Origin: Isoetes taiwanensis
Lineage: Eukaryota; Streptophyta; Lycopodiopsida; Isoetales; Isoetaceae
Direction: 5' to 3'
Length of the DNA: 64,000 nt
Assembly (NCBI GenBank): GCA_021234155.1
Contig: JAJEKV010000012.1
Span: forward strand, 9,948,448 to 10,012,447
In this document: one piece after another, positions 39,490-51,558 of the stretch
Numbering within the stretch: the first letter of the stretch is position 1
Layout of the letters: each line of letters begins with the position of its first letter
Notes under the pieces: model-generated
The model's input: the letters and a program-made list of their open reading frames with translations, nothing else
Told to the model about the DNA's origin: nothing
Databases searched by the model: none
Program-made: the position numbers and the translations under genes

Positions 39490-39866
39490 TCGTTGCTATA
39501 ATCGACGTGCATCGACTTGGTAGGAATGGTGAGTTCCCCAAGGTTGTGTTGATCCCCCAAGAATCTCTCAGTAGCTCCAGCTTAAAATGTGTTTGAACTT
39601 TTTTGAAAGAGCGTGGACGGCCCCTGTTACGATAGGGTGTCGGAAGATTTGCAGCAATTCGGACAGCCGATTGTTGCCTACGCCCACAATCTCGACTTGA
39701 GTCCGAATATGGGGATAACTTCCGTGTCCCTGGACAATATGAGCAGGAGGTTGAAGCAAAACAGGATGTGTGGCACTCTGCGTGGTGAAAAGAGAGGTTG
39801 CCGAAGTTTCATCAAAGCGCAGGTTGCTTCATGACGGCGGTACATCTACATCAGGCGGCGGGAGGT
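39490..39866 (-). pseudogene. E2 protease-RT linker
   Basis: Broken homologue of E1 11090-11580. TAG at 39496-39498 stands at the same codon as the E1 TAG, followed by CAA CGA in both. Confidence 0.6.
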
Positions 39867-41243
39867 TCAAAGATCCGAAAAGTGATCAACACGTTGGATT
39901 CGATTGCAAGGAGCCGTAAGGGTCAAGCAAAGCAGCCACAACCTGGTCCCCTGATCAAGAGTCATGTCTCCCCAAGGATCAAAGATATTCTGGGTAGGAT
40001 GACAGAGGCGAGACTTCGCAGTGGAGCCCCGAACTTGATAGATATTCTGGGCGTCCTCAGAATCGGTGTCGGAGAGAGAGGGTTCAGCATTGTCGACGGA
40101 AATGATTTTGCCTGTTTCCAAGTCCATGGTGGCATTGAGGTGACCATCTGTGATGACTAACTGATCCGTGGCCCAGTAATGGATACTCTTGGCCTGGCGG
40201 AGAAAAGGTCTGCCGACCAACATTTCATAATCACCTGGATCTTCTCCAGCCTTCCAAACACCAAATTCCAAGGGGAATCGGAGATCACCAATGTTGATGT
40301 GAAGAAGAGGCGTGACGCCTTGAGGTCTCGTGATATGGCCATTGGCCAATTTGATGTCATATGGGGCACGATAGAGTTGTTTGATGCCCATTTGTTTGCG
40401 GAGTTTATCCGTGATGAGATTGACCGCGCTACCTCCGTCAATTTGAACATGATTGACTTGTTGATTGCCCACCGTGGCATGTACCGTGGGAGTAGAGGTA
40501 GCAACAGCCCCAACCAAAACAGTCGGGAGTGGTAACTGGTCCTTGAGAGCAGGACAGAGTTTCAAAATTGTGGCCAAACTTAAAGGAATTTTGATTTTGG
40601 CTAGCTCCTCTTGGAGTTCCAGAGGCACATGAGAAAAAGGATCTGCTGGATCCACAGGTGCGGGAGTGCGTGGTAAAGAAGCAGCAACTTCTTTGAGTAG
40701 GTCAACCTCTGCAGCTATATTTGGATATGTCTGAGAGCGTGGAGGTTGAGACGTGGAAGGTGCTTCTTGTCTTTGTTGAGCTCTAGTGGTGGCATGAACA
40801 TTAGCCAACGTGCGGCCTTCAGCAGCTTGCATGAGGTTCAAAATGCTTTGGCGAACTTTAGGCATAACATGCGGCATGAGTTTCTCCAAGTCAGGTGCAA
40901 AGTGAACCTTTTTTTCTTCTTCATGAGGAATGGTGTCGACTGCAAAGGCAGGTTGCGTGCCATTAGGAATAATGGTTAAGGGACGTGACGCCCTGGTCTG
41001 GCGTGAAACCAAACCAACCCAATTTGATGGCTGGACTGGAGGATTAAGAGCCTGAAAAATTTCTTCCTGTGCTTGTTGATCCATCTGAGGTTGATTGGCA
41101 GGAGCTGGTTGATAGCGTGATTGCTGAGGCACACGAGGTGGCTTCCTAAGAACAGGACGCGGGCCTTGTTTGCCATTAGCAATCCAGAGTTGGTAAGCCG
41201 TGAGGCGGACCGATGTGGTCTGATTTGTGCCAGGAAGCTGCAC
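39867..41243 (-). CDS. E2 protease region of the polyprotein
   Basis: The frame has 458 codons, longer than in E1 because the E1-specific TAG is absent. It covers the end of gag (SVRLTAYQLWIANGKQGPRP), the spacer and the retropepsin (VQIDGGSAVNLITDKLRKQ and YEMLVGRPFLRQ). The protease sequence is almost identical to that of E1. Downstream of AQNIYQV it loses the frame. Confidence 0.85.
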   Translation of the reverse strand: MQLPGTNQTTSVRLTAYQLWIANGKQGPRPVLRKPPRVPQQSRYQPAPANQPQMDQQAQEEIFQALNPPVQPSNWVGLVSRQTRASRPLTIIPNGTQPAFAVDTIPHEEEKKVHFAPDLEKLMPHVMPKVRQSILNLMQAAEGRTLANVHATTRAQQRQEAPSTSQPPRSQTYPNIAAEVDLLKEVAASLPRTPAPVDPADPFSHVPLELQEELAKIKIPLSLATILKLCPALKDQLPLPTVLVGAVATSTPTVHATVGNQQVNHVQIDGGSAVNLITDKLRKQMGIKQLYRAPYDIKLANGHITRPQGVTPLLHINIGDLRFPLEFGVWKAGEDPGDYEMLVGRPFLRQAKSIHYWATDQLVITDGHLNATMDLETGKIISVDNAEPSLSDTDSEDAQNIYQVRGSTAKSRLCHPTQNIFDPWGDMTLDQGTRLWLLCLTLTAPCNRIQRVDHFSDL

Positions 41244-42720
41244 CTGAACTTGTGGAAGTTGAGGACACGCCGTAGTGGTATGACCCCATTCTTGACAGTG
41301 ATAACACCGAAGCTTTTCGAAGGATCAAAAAGGAGGGCGTGTGTTGGGTCCCCGTTGTTGCCCCATTGCTGATAGAGTTGATTGGGTTGCGCTGCAAAGG
41401 GTGGCTGCCGATATTGCGATTGGTGCGGAGGTGTTGTTTGCACTTGATAAACCATCTTGTTGCGGAAAGGTGTAGGATGAGTGCGAGTGCACTCTTCCGT
41501 GGCATGATTGCACATGTTGCATCTTTTACAATGAGGCGGGCCATTGGTGGAGTTGCACTCATTCGCCAAGTGGCCTTGATATTTGCGAGATATGGCACTG
41601 TGATCCGATCTTGGCCGCAGATTGGCGTGTTGAGGTTGAACAGCCAGCCCGGGGAACCATGACGGGTGGAATGAAAGGGAGCTCTGAAGAGCCACGCCAC
41701 GGGAGGAAACATTGATCGAAAGTGATTGACAAGATCGATAGCCCCGCTCCAAAGTCTTGGTAGCAGTATTCATCATGAGTCGGATAGCTGGAGGAAGTCC
41801 TTGGAGAAACCGGACCAAGATCCGGCTCAGGTGGGGGGTACTCCTTGAGTTCTTTGAGCGTAATGTGAAGACGACCGCAAAATCCCCTGGCGGACTCCGT
41901 GGGCTCTTGTTGAAGGTCATTGAGTTGCTTGAGATGAAGCTGATCATCATCCGTGGTCCCATAGTGAGAAAGAAAAGCAGTTCTCATTTCTGACCAATCT
42001 TGTTTCCAGTGGCTTTTGTTGGACATGAGCCATTGATGAGGGGAGCCACGCAGTGTGGTGGAAAAGATGTGGAATTTCAGTTGAGGTTGCGCATGACCAT
42101 TCAGGACAGCCAGAGCCTCAAATTCTTCCATGTGGGCCTGAGCACTTTGGTCTAAGGGTTTGCCTTTCGTGTTGCCAAAGGTGGGATAAGTCAGCTTAAG
42201 TGTCTGAAAGGTAGAGGTGAAAGTGCTTGGCTGGACGGGAACTGGATAGGGATTATATTGAGGTGGAGTTGGAGGTGGTATGGTGCCGGAAAGACCCTGA
42301 TGAAGGGGTTGCTGAGGTGGAGGTACTGGAGGTGCCTGATCATTGGTTTTGAGGTCTGTAAGATTGTAAACAGGAAGAGCGGTGGGAAAGGTAGGGAAGG
42401 GAAAGTCCTGTGGAGGAGCAAAAGAGACATGTGGATATCCTTGCCCACCCGGGGGAGATGATGGTTGTGAAAGCAGAGGCGTATGGCCAGACGAATGATG
42501 GATGTAGGCATGTTCTGGGGTATGAAAGTAAGGTTGAGAAGGTGGAGCCTGATAGGGCTCCTGATAGTGATGAGGTGACTGAGGCTGTGAGCAATGTTTG
42601 CACGCTTGAGGTGGGGAATTTGGACGAGACATGACACGAGGGGTGGGTGGTGGCCGATCGAGCCCTAGACTGAATGTGGCCTCCCTCAATGTCATAATAA
42701 GATCCATACATGTCACTTAA
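41244..42720 (-). pseudogene. gag: E2 gag
   Basis: A frame of 385 codons from 42716 covers the Pro-rich N-terminus (CKHCSQPQSP) and capsid (PHQWLMSNKSH, FLSHYGTTDDDQLHLKQL, ESARGFCGRL). The nucleocapsid knuckles follow in shifted frames (GHLANEC, CKRCNMCNHATEEC, CYHC-like). Frameshifts lie at about 41300, 41700 and 41830. An upstream start equivalent to MSARG is damaged. Confidence 0.8.
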
Positions 42721-42832
42721 CAACTTCCCGTCGGCCGCCGATGACGCCCAGCGCAGACGCCGCCCGGGAAAGAAGTTCTTCAGTGTGAAGTTTCTGGACG
42801 CACATGGCGCATGTAAGAAGGAAGAAGAGCGA

Positions 42833-42853
42833 ATCCAGACCCGCAAGCGCAGC
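42833..42853 (-). promoter_or_regulatory. E2 primer-binding site, degenerate
   Basis: Inside the 5' LTR the coding strand reads GCTGCGCTTGCGGGTCTGG, a worn version of the E1 PBS and of the tRNA-Asp class. Confidence 0.4.
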
Positions 42854-43441
42854 TGTTTGGGGTCCGGGTTCGAGAACGCCGAAGACAGCCCTGCGGAGGA
42901 CCCGTGGATCTAACAGGAGAATCCGGGGGACTATGTCACGCGGGATTTGCAAGAAGAGAACAAGAGGAAGAAAACAGAACAAAAGAGAACAATGAGAGGA
43001 AAATGATAAGCTTCCTTGATATCAATGATGAACATACATGAGCTCTCGCAATCGAGAGAAGACTGAAGAGAGACAAGACTCAAAACTCATCTCCTACTCA
43101 TGTGCTAGCTCTACTCATATATATAGTACAATGGCCTTTGGCCCAATATAGACACTCTGACTGATCTCGGTGCCGACTCCTGGAAGGAGGCCTGATTTGC
43201 AGGAATGCTGGAGGTGCCTCTTGAAATGCCTAGAAACCCGCTGACGCTGACGCAGGCGGTGACGGGTCATCACTTGTCGCGGCGCCTCTTGGTAGCAGAC
43301 CCAGGCTTGGACTGCGTGGTCTGCTGCTTGGTCTTCTGCTGGGCCTTGGACGACTGACCCGTGCCTGTCTGTGGATCCTTGGACTTGACTTGGTCCGTTG
43401 TATGCATAAATAGTCCTGTACCAGGAGGCACAGGACTAACA
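42854..43441 (-). repeat. E2 5' LTR (588 bp)
   Basis: This is the partner of 17005-17595 and ends GGACTAACA, followed by the TSD ATGAC. The first 50 bases differ by small CWG-type changes; the remainder is nearly identical. Confidence 0.93.
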
Positions 43442-43446
43442 ATGAC

Positions 43447-43569
43447 TTCCATATAGACACTACAAAAAAACCCTTGGGTAATGGCAAATTATGGTGTTTG
43501 GTGAAGTTATGTAGTCTACCCTCGCCAACCTTCGTTCCATTGAATAGAATAGACTCAATTCAGCCATCC
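43447..43569 (-). pseudogene. DUF7869-like host gene, upstream side of the E2 insertion
   Basis: Minus-strand reading shows TTTTTTTGTAG followed by sixteen bases that continue in frame into 16455-17000 when E2 is removed. Just upstream, a TTTTATTTTAG acceptor precedes a short open stretch (MAELSLFYSMERRLARV) that could be another exon. The splice signals are only consensus matches. Confidence 0.4.
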
Positions 43570-44560
43570 TAAAATAAAAACAGAAACGATTGCTGTGAGA
43601 AATCGTCGTGACGATGATCTGGAGCACTCAGTGTTGTTTCGCAGTGATAGTGCAATGCAAATACCTGGTGATTGCTGCACATAAATGCTATCGCGATCTA
43701 GTTGAGAACTCTAGTCCACGAAACCCTCGCAGTCTTCAGGCTTCCATACCTAACACCTGGTTTTGTTAAGAAGGGTTTAATGTCGTGCAAGTCATCTATC
43801 CAGAAGCAAGATATCACATTTTCTAGTGGCAAAAGTCGCAATGGTAGGGTGAGGCGAGTACCCGGTGATTGCTGCACAGAAATGGCACTGCGGTCCGGTT
43901 GAGAACTCTCGTCCCCCAAAATGAGGCAGGCTTCAGGCTAGCATACGTAACACCTGGATTTGCTAAAAAAGGTTAAATGTCGTGCAAGTCGTCTATCTAG
44001 AAACAAAATATGGCATTTTCTAGAAACATGCTTGTGCAACCTCATGTGATGTGCATACATTGCCGTAACCCCTTTACAGCATGTTGATGTCGAATAGAAA
44101 AGAATGTTGCCTGTGTGGTCTATGTTCTTTAGGGTACCCAGGAATGTGCATTTCAGGCATGCAACAAAACAATGGATGAACATACATATCAAAATCATGC
44201 AACAAAACATGCAAAAGAACATTGGTAGGTGAATTCGGAGCATGCAACAGAATAGTGGAACAAAATTGAAGCATACATATTGAATTGACAGTTAAACAGG
44301 AGTTCTTGCCTGCAATTGCTCTTCAAATCGCTGCGCAATCTATATTACATCTTGGAGCCTCGAGAATTTGGTGAGCGCCAGCAGTCGCCTCCCCAGCGCC
44401 CCAATTGAATCCTCCCTAGCGCCGTAGTTGAATCTTTTCTGTCTTTTACTTGGAATGAATTGCTCCCAATGCGCCTAGGCGGGCGATTTGATTTTCAAAT
44501 GTTAAATTACTGTCCTCTCTTTTGCGTCATAAAGCTCCTGTATTATCCCTGTCTTGTCTC
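43570..44560. other. Unassigned stretch upstream of the host gene fragment
   Basis: A block around GGTGATTGCTGCAC..AAATG is repeated at about 43668 and 43862, with flanking similarity (TTAATGTCGTGCAAGTC near 43777, TTAAATGTCGTGCAAGTC near 43972), indicating a roughly 195-bp imperfect tandem duplication. No coding sequence is supportable. Confidence 0.45.
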
Positions 44561-44569
44561 AAACAACCT

Positions 44570-44770
44570 CACGTGCTGTGGACATGGCATGCGTGGCCTG
44601 GCCGATGCCTACGTGGTCCCCCCAGCGCCAGCGTGGCGTGGAACGTCGATGATCGACGTTGCGTCGAGATGACGTGGAATGTGTGGTCTGGCCGAGGCCG
44701 ACGTGGTCGCCCGCGTGGCATGCCTACGTGGTGTCGAACGTCGATGATCGACGATGTTTTTTGGCGGGGA
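44570..44770. repeat. GC-rich repeat block with palindromic 17-mers
   Basis: ACGTCGATGATCGACGT (44643-44659) and a near copy (44738-44754) lie in a block of short direct repeats (GGTCTGGCCGA, CCTACGTGGT, GCGTGGC). The same 17-mer recurs at 62 kb. Confidence 0.6.
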
Positions 44771-44899
44771 CCCGAGAGGGTATTTATCTTCATTTCATTG
44801 TTGTTGTAGTCGACAGTTTGACACGATTATTTGTGTATACTATAGGCAACAATAATATTGCAACTTCCATAAGCAATTTCTTCCACGCGGGCTCCAACA

Positions 44900-47800
44900 T
44901 ATGCCACCTAGACATTCCGGACATAAGGGTGAAGTCCAAATCGCCTGACTGTCCGAATGGCCTCTACCCTCTTTGGAGAAATTGACCCTTGGTCCGTCTC
45001 TTGGGGTATGGCCTCTACCCTCCCTTGAGGCCTCCACGCAAAGTCCTGGACTCGTTCGAATTGGGGAAGGGTGCCGCCCAACAACAGGCAGCCGGGACGG
45101 GGGGGCGGGTGTGTTGGCACCCTTGCCCTTGCCGGATCCGGGCCTGGACCTTGCACCGTCCTCCGCGTGAGAGGGAGGATCTTGACGCCGTAAGACGGAA
45201 CCTTAAAACCATTGTGGAGGCGCTTTTGCCCCTCAACGCCCTCTCCCAAAGGCCCCGACGACGGACGGGCAGCTTCCCCGCCCCTGTGAATTAACCGATC
45301 GTTCCAATGGACTCAGAACGCCGGCATTATGCTGGGGGGACCAAGGCTTGGACTCGCTTGAATTGGGAAAGGGTGCCGCCAAACAGCGAGCAACCGGGGC
45401 GGGCGGTGTGTCGGCACCCTTGCCCTTTCCGGATCCGTCCAGACCTTTGCAGTGTCCTCCCTAGAGGGAGGATGTTGACGCTGAATACGGAACCTTAAAA
45501 CCACCCGGAGGCGGCTTGTCCCGGCGTCCTCCCCAAAGGTCAGCGACGACCGGACGGGCAGCTTCCCCTTCTCGTAATCGCGAACCGACCGTTCCAATGG
45601 ACTCGTAACTTAGGCATTATGCAAGGTTACCAAGTTTCGTGGGCGAAGACCACCCCATCTCCAAGAAGCTCCAAAGCCTCATATCCAAAGGCCTCCCGAG
45701 TCAATTGGCTTGGGAGGTGGTCGTGGAATACCGCCATGTGTGGCGTTCGTGTTCCCTTCTTTGGAGAAATTGACCCGTAACCTGGTCACTAGGGTAATGC
45801 CGCCATTTTCGATATAATGGCGAAAGTCGAATCGCCATTCCCGGACCCCCGGATTTGCCCGAATGGCAAGACCCTTGATTTTCACACAACCGTCCAAAGC
45901 ACGCTTTGGCGGTTTGGCAAGCTCACGGACGGATCTTGAATTTTTGGAACCTCGCTGAAGCGGTGGCCATTGAAAAGAGGATTCAATGGCCGATAGACAA
46001 ACCGAAGCGGGGAGGGCGTGGGGCATTCGCACGGCTCCACCGGAGGAGCTGGGTGGCGATCGGCTCCCCTGAACTTTTTGGGGTCCGCCTCTTGGGGTAT
46101 GGCCTCTACCCTCCCTTGAGGCCTCCACGCAAAGTCTCGGACTCGCTCAATTGGGGAAGGGTGCCACCCAACAACAAATGGACGGGGGCGGGTGTGTTGG
46201 CACCCTTGCCCTTGCCGGATCCGGCCCAGACCTTGCACCGTGGTCCTTGGCGTGAGGGGGAGGATCTTGACGCCTTTAAGACGGAACCTTAAAACCATTG
46301 GGAGGCAATTTTGCCCCGAACGCCCCTCCCAAAGGCCCCCGACGACGGACGGGCAGCTTCCCCGCCCCAGAATTGGTAACCGACCGCTCCAATGGACTCG
46401 AACGCCGCATTATGCAGGGGACCAAGGCTTGGACTCGCTCGAATTGGGAAAGGGTGCCGCCCAAAGAAACAGGCCGGGGATCGGGGCGGGTGTGTCGGCA
46501 CTCCTTGCCCTTCCGGATCCGGCCCAAGACCTTTGCACGTTGTCCTCCCTAGAGGGAGGATGTTGACGCCTAATCACGGAACCTTAAAACCACCGGAGGC
46601 GGCTTTGTCCCGCGCCCTCCCCAAAGGCCACGACGACGGACAGGCGGCTTCCCCTTTTCGTAATCGCTGAACCGACTGTTCCAATGGACTCAGAACGCCG
46701 GCATTATGCAGCTTACCAAGTTTCGTGGGCAGAAGACCACCCCATCTCCAAGAAGCTCCAAAGCGCCTCATATCCAGCACTCCTGTAGTCAATTGGCTTG
46801 GGAGGTGGCTGTGGAATACTGCCATGTGTGGCGTTCGTGTTCCCTTCTTTGGAGAAATTGACCGTGTAACCTGGTCACTAGGGTAATGCCGCCATTTCGG
46901 ATATAATGGCGAAGTCGAATCGCCATTCCGGAGACCCCTGACTGCCCGAATGGCAAGACCCTTGGATTTTCACACAACCGTCCAAAGCACGCTTCGCGGT
47001 TTGGCAAGCTCTGACGGACGGATCTTGAATTTTTGGAAACTCGCTGGCGGTGGCCATTGAAAAGAGGATTCAATGGCCGATAGACAAACCGAAGCCGGGG
47101 AGGGTGGGCATTCGCTGCACGGCTCCCGCGGAGGAGCGGTGGCAGCACTGGGGCTCCCTGAACTTTTTGGGGTCCGCCTCTTGGGGTATGGCCTCTACCT
47201 CCCTTGAGGCCTCCACGCAAAGTCTCGGACTTCGTTCAATTGGGGAAGGGTGCCACCCAACAACAAAGCGGCCGGGGGGGGTGTGTGTTGGCACCCCTTG
47301 CCCTTGCCGGATCCGGCCCAGGACCTTGCACCGTGTCCTTGCGTAGAGGGAGGATCTTGACGCCAGAAGACGGAACCTTAAAACCACAGGGAGGCAGCTT
47401 GCCCCGAACGTCCTCTCCCAAAGGCCCCGACGACGGGACGGGCAGCTCCCCGCCCCAGACTGCGGTAACCGACTGTTCCAATGGACTCGGAAACGCCCGG
47501 CATTATGTGGGGGACCAAGGCTTGGACTCGTTCGAATTGGGAAAGGGTGCCGCCCAAAGAACAAAGGCCGGGGCCGGGGCGGGTGTGTCGGCACCCTTGC
47601 CCTTTCTCGATCCGCCCAGACCTTGCATGTGTCCTCGCCTAGAGGGAGGATGTTGACGCCAGAATACGGAACCTTAAAACCACCCGGAGGCGTTTTGTCC
47701 CGGCGTCCTCCCCAAAGGCCGCGACGACGGACGGCAACTTCCCTTCTTCGGGAATCACGAACCGATTGTTCCAATGGACTCGAACGCCGAGCATTATGCA

Positions 47801-50195
47801 GGTTACCAAGTTTTGGCGGGCAGAAGACCACCCCATCTCCAAGAAGCTCCAAAGCCTCATATCCAAAGACTCCTCGTAGTCAATTGGCTTTGGGAGGTGG
47901 TCGTGGAATACCGCCATGTGTGGCGTTAGGTTCCCTTCTTTGGAGAAATTGACCGTGTAACCTGGTCACTAGGGTAATGCCGCCATTCCGGACATAATGG
48001 CAAAGTCAATCGCCATTCCGGAGACCCCCGACAAAGAATGGCAAGACCCTTGATTTTCGCGACAAGCCGTCAAAGCACGCCAGGGTTTGGCAAGCTCGAT
48101 TTAACGGATCTTGAATTTTTTGGAACTCGCCGAAGGTGGCCATTGAAAAGAGGATTCAACGGCCAGATAGACTAACCGAAGCTTCGGGAGGGCGGGCATT
48201 CGCGTACGGCTCCACGGAGGAGCGGTGGCGTCTCGGGCTCCCTCGGGAACTTTTTGGGGTCCGCTCTTGGGGTATGGCCTCTACCCTCCCTTGAGGCCTC
48301 CACGCAAAGTCCTGGACTCGCTCAATTGGGGAAGGGTGCCGCCAAAAAAAGCAGTAGGGGCCGGGGGTGTGTTGGCACCCTTGCCCTTGCCGGATCCGGC
48401 CCAGGACCTTGCACCGCGGTCCTTGGCGTAGAGGGGAGGATCTTGACGCTTTAAGACGGAATCTTAAAACCACGAGGGAGGCAAATTTTGCCCCCAACGC
48501 CCCTCCCAAAGGCCCCGACGACGGGACGGGCAGCTTCCCGCCTGCATTGCGAACCGACCGTTCCAATGGACTCGAGAATGCCGGCATTATTAGGGGACCA
48601 AGGCTTGGACTCGTTCGAATTGGGAAAGGGTGCCGCCTAACAACAGCTTGGTACGGGGCCGGGCGGTGTGTCGGCACCCTTGCCCTTTCCGGATCCGCCC
48701 AGGACCTTGTACGCAGTGTCCTCCCTAGAGGGAGGATGTTGGCCTTGAGAATACGGAACCTTAAAACCACCGAGGCAGCTTTGTCCGGCGTCCTCCCCCA
48801 AAGGCCGCGACGGCCGGACGGCAGACTTCCCCTTCTTAGAATCGCTGAACCGACCGTTCCAATGGACTCTAACGCCGCATTATGCAGGTTACCAAGTTTG
48901 TGGGCAGAAGACCACCCCATCTCCAAGAAGCTCCAAAGCCTCATATCAAGCACTCCCGTAGTCAATTGGCTTGGGAGGTGGCTGTGGAATACTGCCATGT
49001 GTGGCGTGTTCGTGTTCCCTTCTTTGGAGAAATTGACCGTGTAACCTGGTCACTAGGGTAATGCCGCCATTCGGACATAATGGAAGTCGAATCGCCATTA
49101 GGAGACCCCGACCGCCGAATGGCAAGACCCTTGATTTTCGCGACAACCGTCAAAGCACGCCAGCGGTTTGGCAAGCTCACGGACGGATCTTGAATTTTTG
49201 GAACCTCGCTGAAGCGGGGCCATTGAAAAGAGGATTCAACGGCCAGATAGACGAACCGAGCTTCGGGAGGGCGGGCATTCGCGTACGGCTCCACGGAGGA
49301 TCGGTGGCAGTACGGGCTCCCTCGGGAACTTTTTTGGGGTCCGTCTCTTGGGGTATGGCCTCTACCCTCCCTTGAGGCCTCCACGCAAAGTCCTGGACTC
49401 GCTCGAATTGGGGGAAGGGTGCCGCCCAACAACAAAGGCTTTGGGGCCGGGGGCGGGTGTGTTGGCACCCTTGCCCTTGCCAGATCCGTCCAGGACCTTG
49501 CACCGTGTCCTTGCGTAGAGGGAGGATCTTGACGCCAGAAGACGGAACCTTAAAACCACAGGGAGGCAGCTTGCCCCGAACGTCCTCTCCCAAAGGCCCC
49601 GACGACGGACGGGCAGCTTCCCCGCCTGCATTGCGAACCGACCGTTCCAATGGACTCGAACGCCGGCATTATGCGAGGGGACCAAGGCTTGGACTCGTTC
49701 AATTGGGAAAGGGTGCCGCCCGGCCAGCGGCGGGGGGGGGGCGGGTGTGTCGGCACCCTTGCCCTTTCCGGATCCGCCCGGGGGCGTTACGATGTCCTCC
49801 CCTAGAGGGAGGATGTTGACGCCAGAATACGGAACCTTAAAACCACAGGGAGGCAGCTTGCCCCGAACGTCCTCTCCCAAAGGCCCCGACGACGGACGGG
49901 CAGCTTCCCCTTCTCAGAATCGCGAACCGACTGTTCCAATGGACTCAGAACGCCGGCATTATGCAGGTTACCAAGTTTCGCGGGCAGAAGACCACCCCAT
50001 CTCCAAGAAGCTCCAAAGCGCCTCATATCCAGCACTCCTGTAGTCAATTGGCTTGGGAGGTGGCTGTGGAATACTGCCATGTGTGGCGTTCGTGTTCCCT
50101 TCTTTGGGGAAATTGACCGTGTAACCTGGTCACTAGGGTAATGCCGCCATTCCGGACATAATGGCAAAGTCGAATCGCCATTTCGGAGACCCCTG
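44900..50195. repeat. Tandem array of about five 1.09-kb units
   Basis: The anchor TCTTGGGGTATGGCCTC occurs at 45000, 46091, 47180, 48266 and 49347, giving spacings of 1091, 1089, 1086 and 1081 bp. Each full unit contains two diverged sub-repeats of about 300 bp (AATTGGG.AAGGGTGCCGCC .. CGGAACCTTAAAACCA .. TTCCAATGGACTC) and a unique part with TTTGGAGAAATTGACC. Long open frames (up to 280 codons) run on both strands but change frame from unit to unit, so they are judged products of GC-rich repetition rather than genes. Confidence 0.85.
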
Positions 50196-51558
50196 AGGAG
50201 GCGGATTGTTCCAAGTGAAGCATTGATCGTGAAAAAAATCATATTGCTGTGGAGATTCTAATTCTCGTGAGCGTCTTGTGCAATGCAGCCTGCTTAGTGA
50301 CCATGTCACGGTCAATTTCTCCAAAGAAAGGAACTAGGATATACACCATTTATGTTGTCTTTATCTAAGCCATGCAACAGAATAATATTTTGGCGTTCCA
50401 CCCTTATCTCCATCTTCAATACTTGACATACTTGGCTTTGACTGTCATCATCTAGGCAAGAATCTGCTCCATCCTTTTCTTTCTCTACTCTTTGGTTTTG
50501 ATTGTCATCAACTATCTCAGCATTATCTAAGCCATGAGTTAAATTCGAGCTCATAACCCTACCCCAAGAGACGGACCCCATCGAACGCAACCAATTCGTC
50601 GATATGTCCGTGAGATTGCACATTCCAATTGGGATTTTAAATTTCTATATTGATAATCCTTATTGACCGATTTGAGCATAGGATCTTCAGATTTTGCAAT
50701 GCTATGTAGATGAGTCTGCTTAATCATATGCAAGAGGAGATGCTGCTATTCCCACTTCAATCCAAGACCAGAGCCTATCTAACAATAACATCCTTAGATT
50801 GAATATGAGAATATAAGTATAAGAAATGCTAGAACAAAAGATAACTGATTATAAAGATCCAAAACTTGAACAAAATACTCAAATATTCTCAAATACTTAT
50901 CCAATGTCGCTCGAGTACACTCGAATACTTATCTAAATAAACTTGAATATACTATGATTAGAGTACAAATATCACGCAAAAATGTCGAGATCGTGAGGTT
51001 GCCTCAAAGGTGGAAGAGGAACAGCCTCACACTCAATGTCGTCAGCACATCCAATAATGCCTTCAAAGAAATCCAGCTCCTGCAAATAATTTGCCAACTT
51101 CTCTCCAAATAACCGACGGGTGCAGTATTATCAGGCAAGCTATTGTATTCATCTCTCTTCTTCTTCAACAGCTCTAGCTGGTCTTCTATTTCCTCTAATG
51201 CTTCATCTTCGCAACTGCATAGTTCCTGGAGGATTTCGTGACGCTGCTGGCACACGATCAACCATACTCTGAAACGTCTTTCCAATGGCGTTATTCGTAT
51301 AGTAGGGCGAGGCATCCTGCATCCTCACATTAGAAAGAGCTACAAATAAGGGGCGAAGAACGATAATGAACAAGGAGTGATTGCGGAGAAAGGAAATACA
51401 AAATGTAACCTTAGATCGCTCCAAAGACGCCTGGGATGCTTGCTAGAACTAGATGTGAAGCGGCCAAGCTCTTGTTGCCTCAACCAAGAATATTTAAAGC
51501 GGCTAGGGTTTTGGATGTCAGGGTTTTTGCTTCAATTCGAACCTTTGTAGGTACAATT

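Larger units (their letters stand above)
17005..43441 (-). mobile_element. E2: Ty3/gypsy element of the E1 family carrying two nested insertions
   Basis: The LTRs are 17005-17595 (3') and 42854-43441 (5'), and the perfect TSD ATGAC lies at 17000-17004 and 43442-43446. After subtraction of E3 (18435-31771) and E4 (35487-38349) with one TSD each, the order of gag, protease, RT, RNase H, integrase, antisense small ORF and ORF3 is the same as in E1. About 0.9 kb is missing from the N-terminal part of ORF3 near 33070. Its two LTRs are nearly identical, yet its interior has many more breaks than E1. Confidence 0.95.

Noticed and set aside
45000-50000. Long open frames (up to 280 codons) in the tandem array as genes
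   Set aside because: They occur on both strands, switch frame between units and have biased composition, as expected from GC-rich tandem DNA.
44900-50195. CRISPR-like or rDNA spacer interpretation of the array
   Set aside because: Units are 1.09 kb without short repeat-spacer alternation, and no rRNA sequence was recognised nearby.
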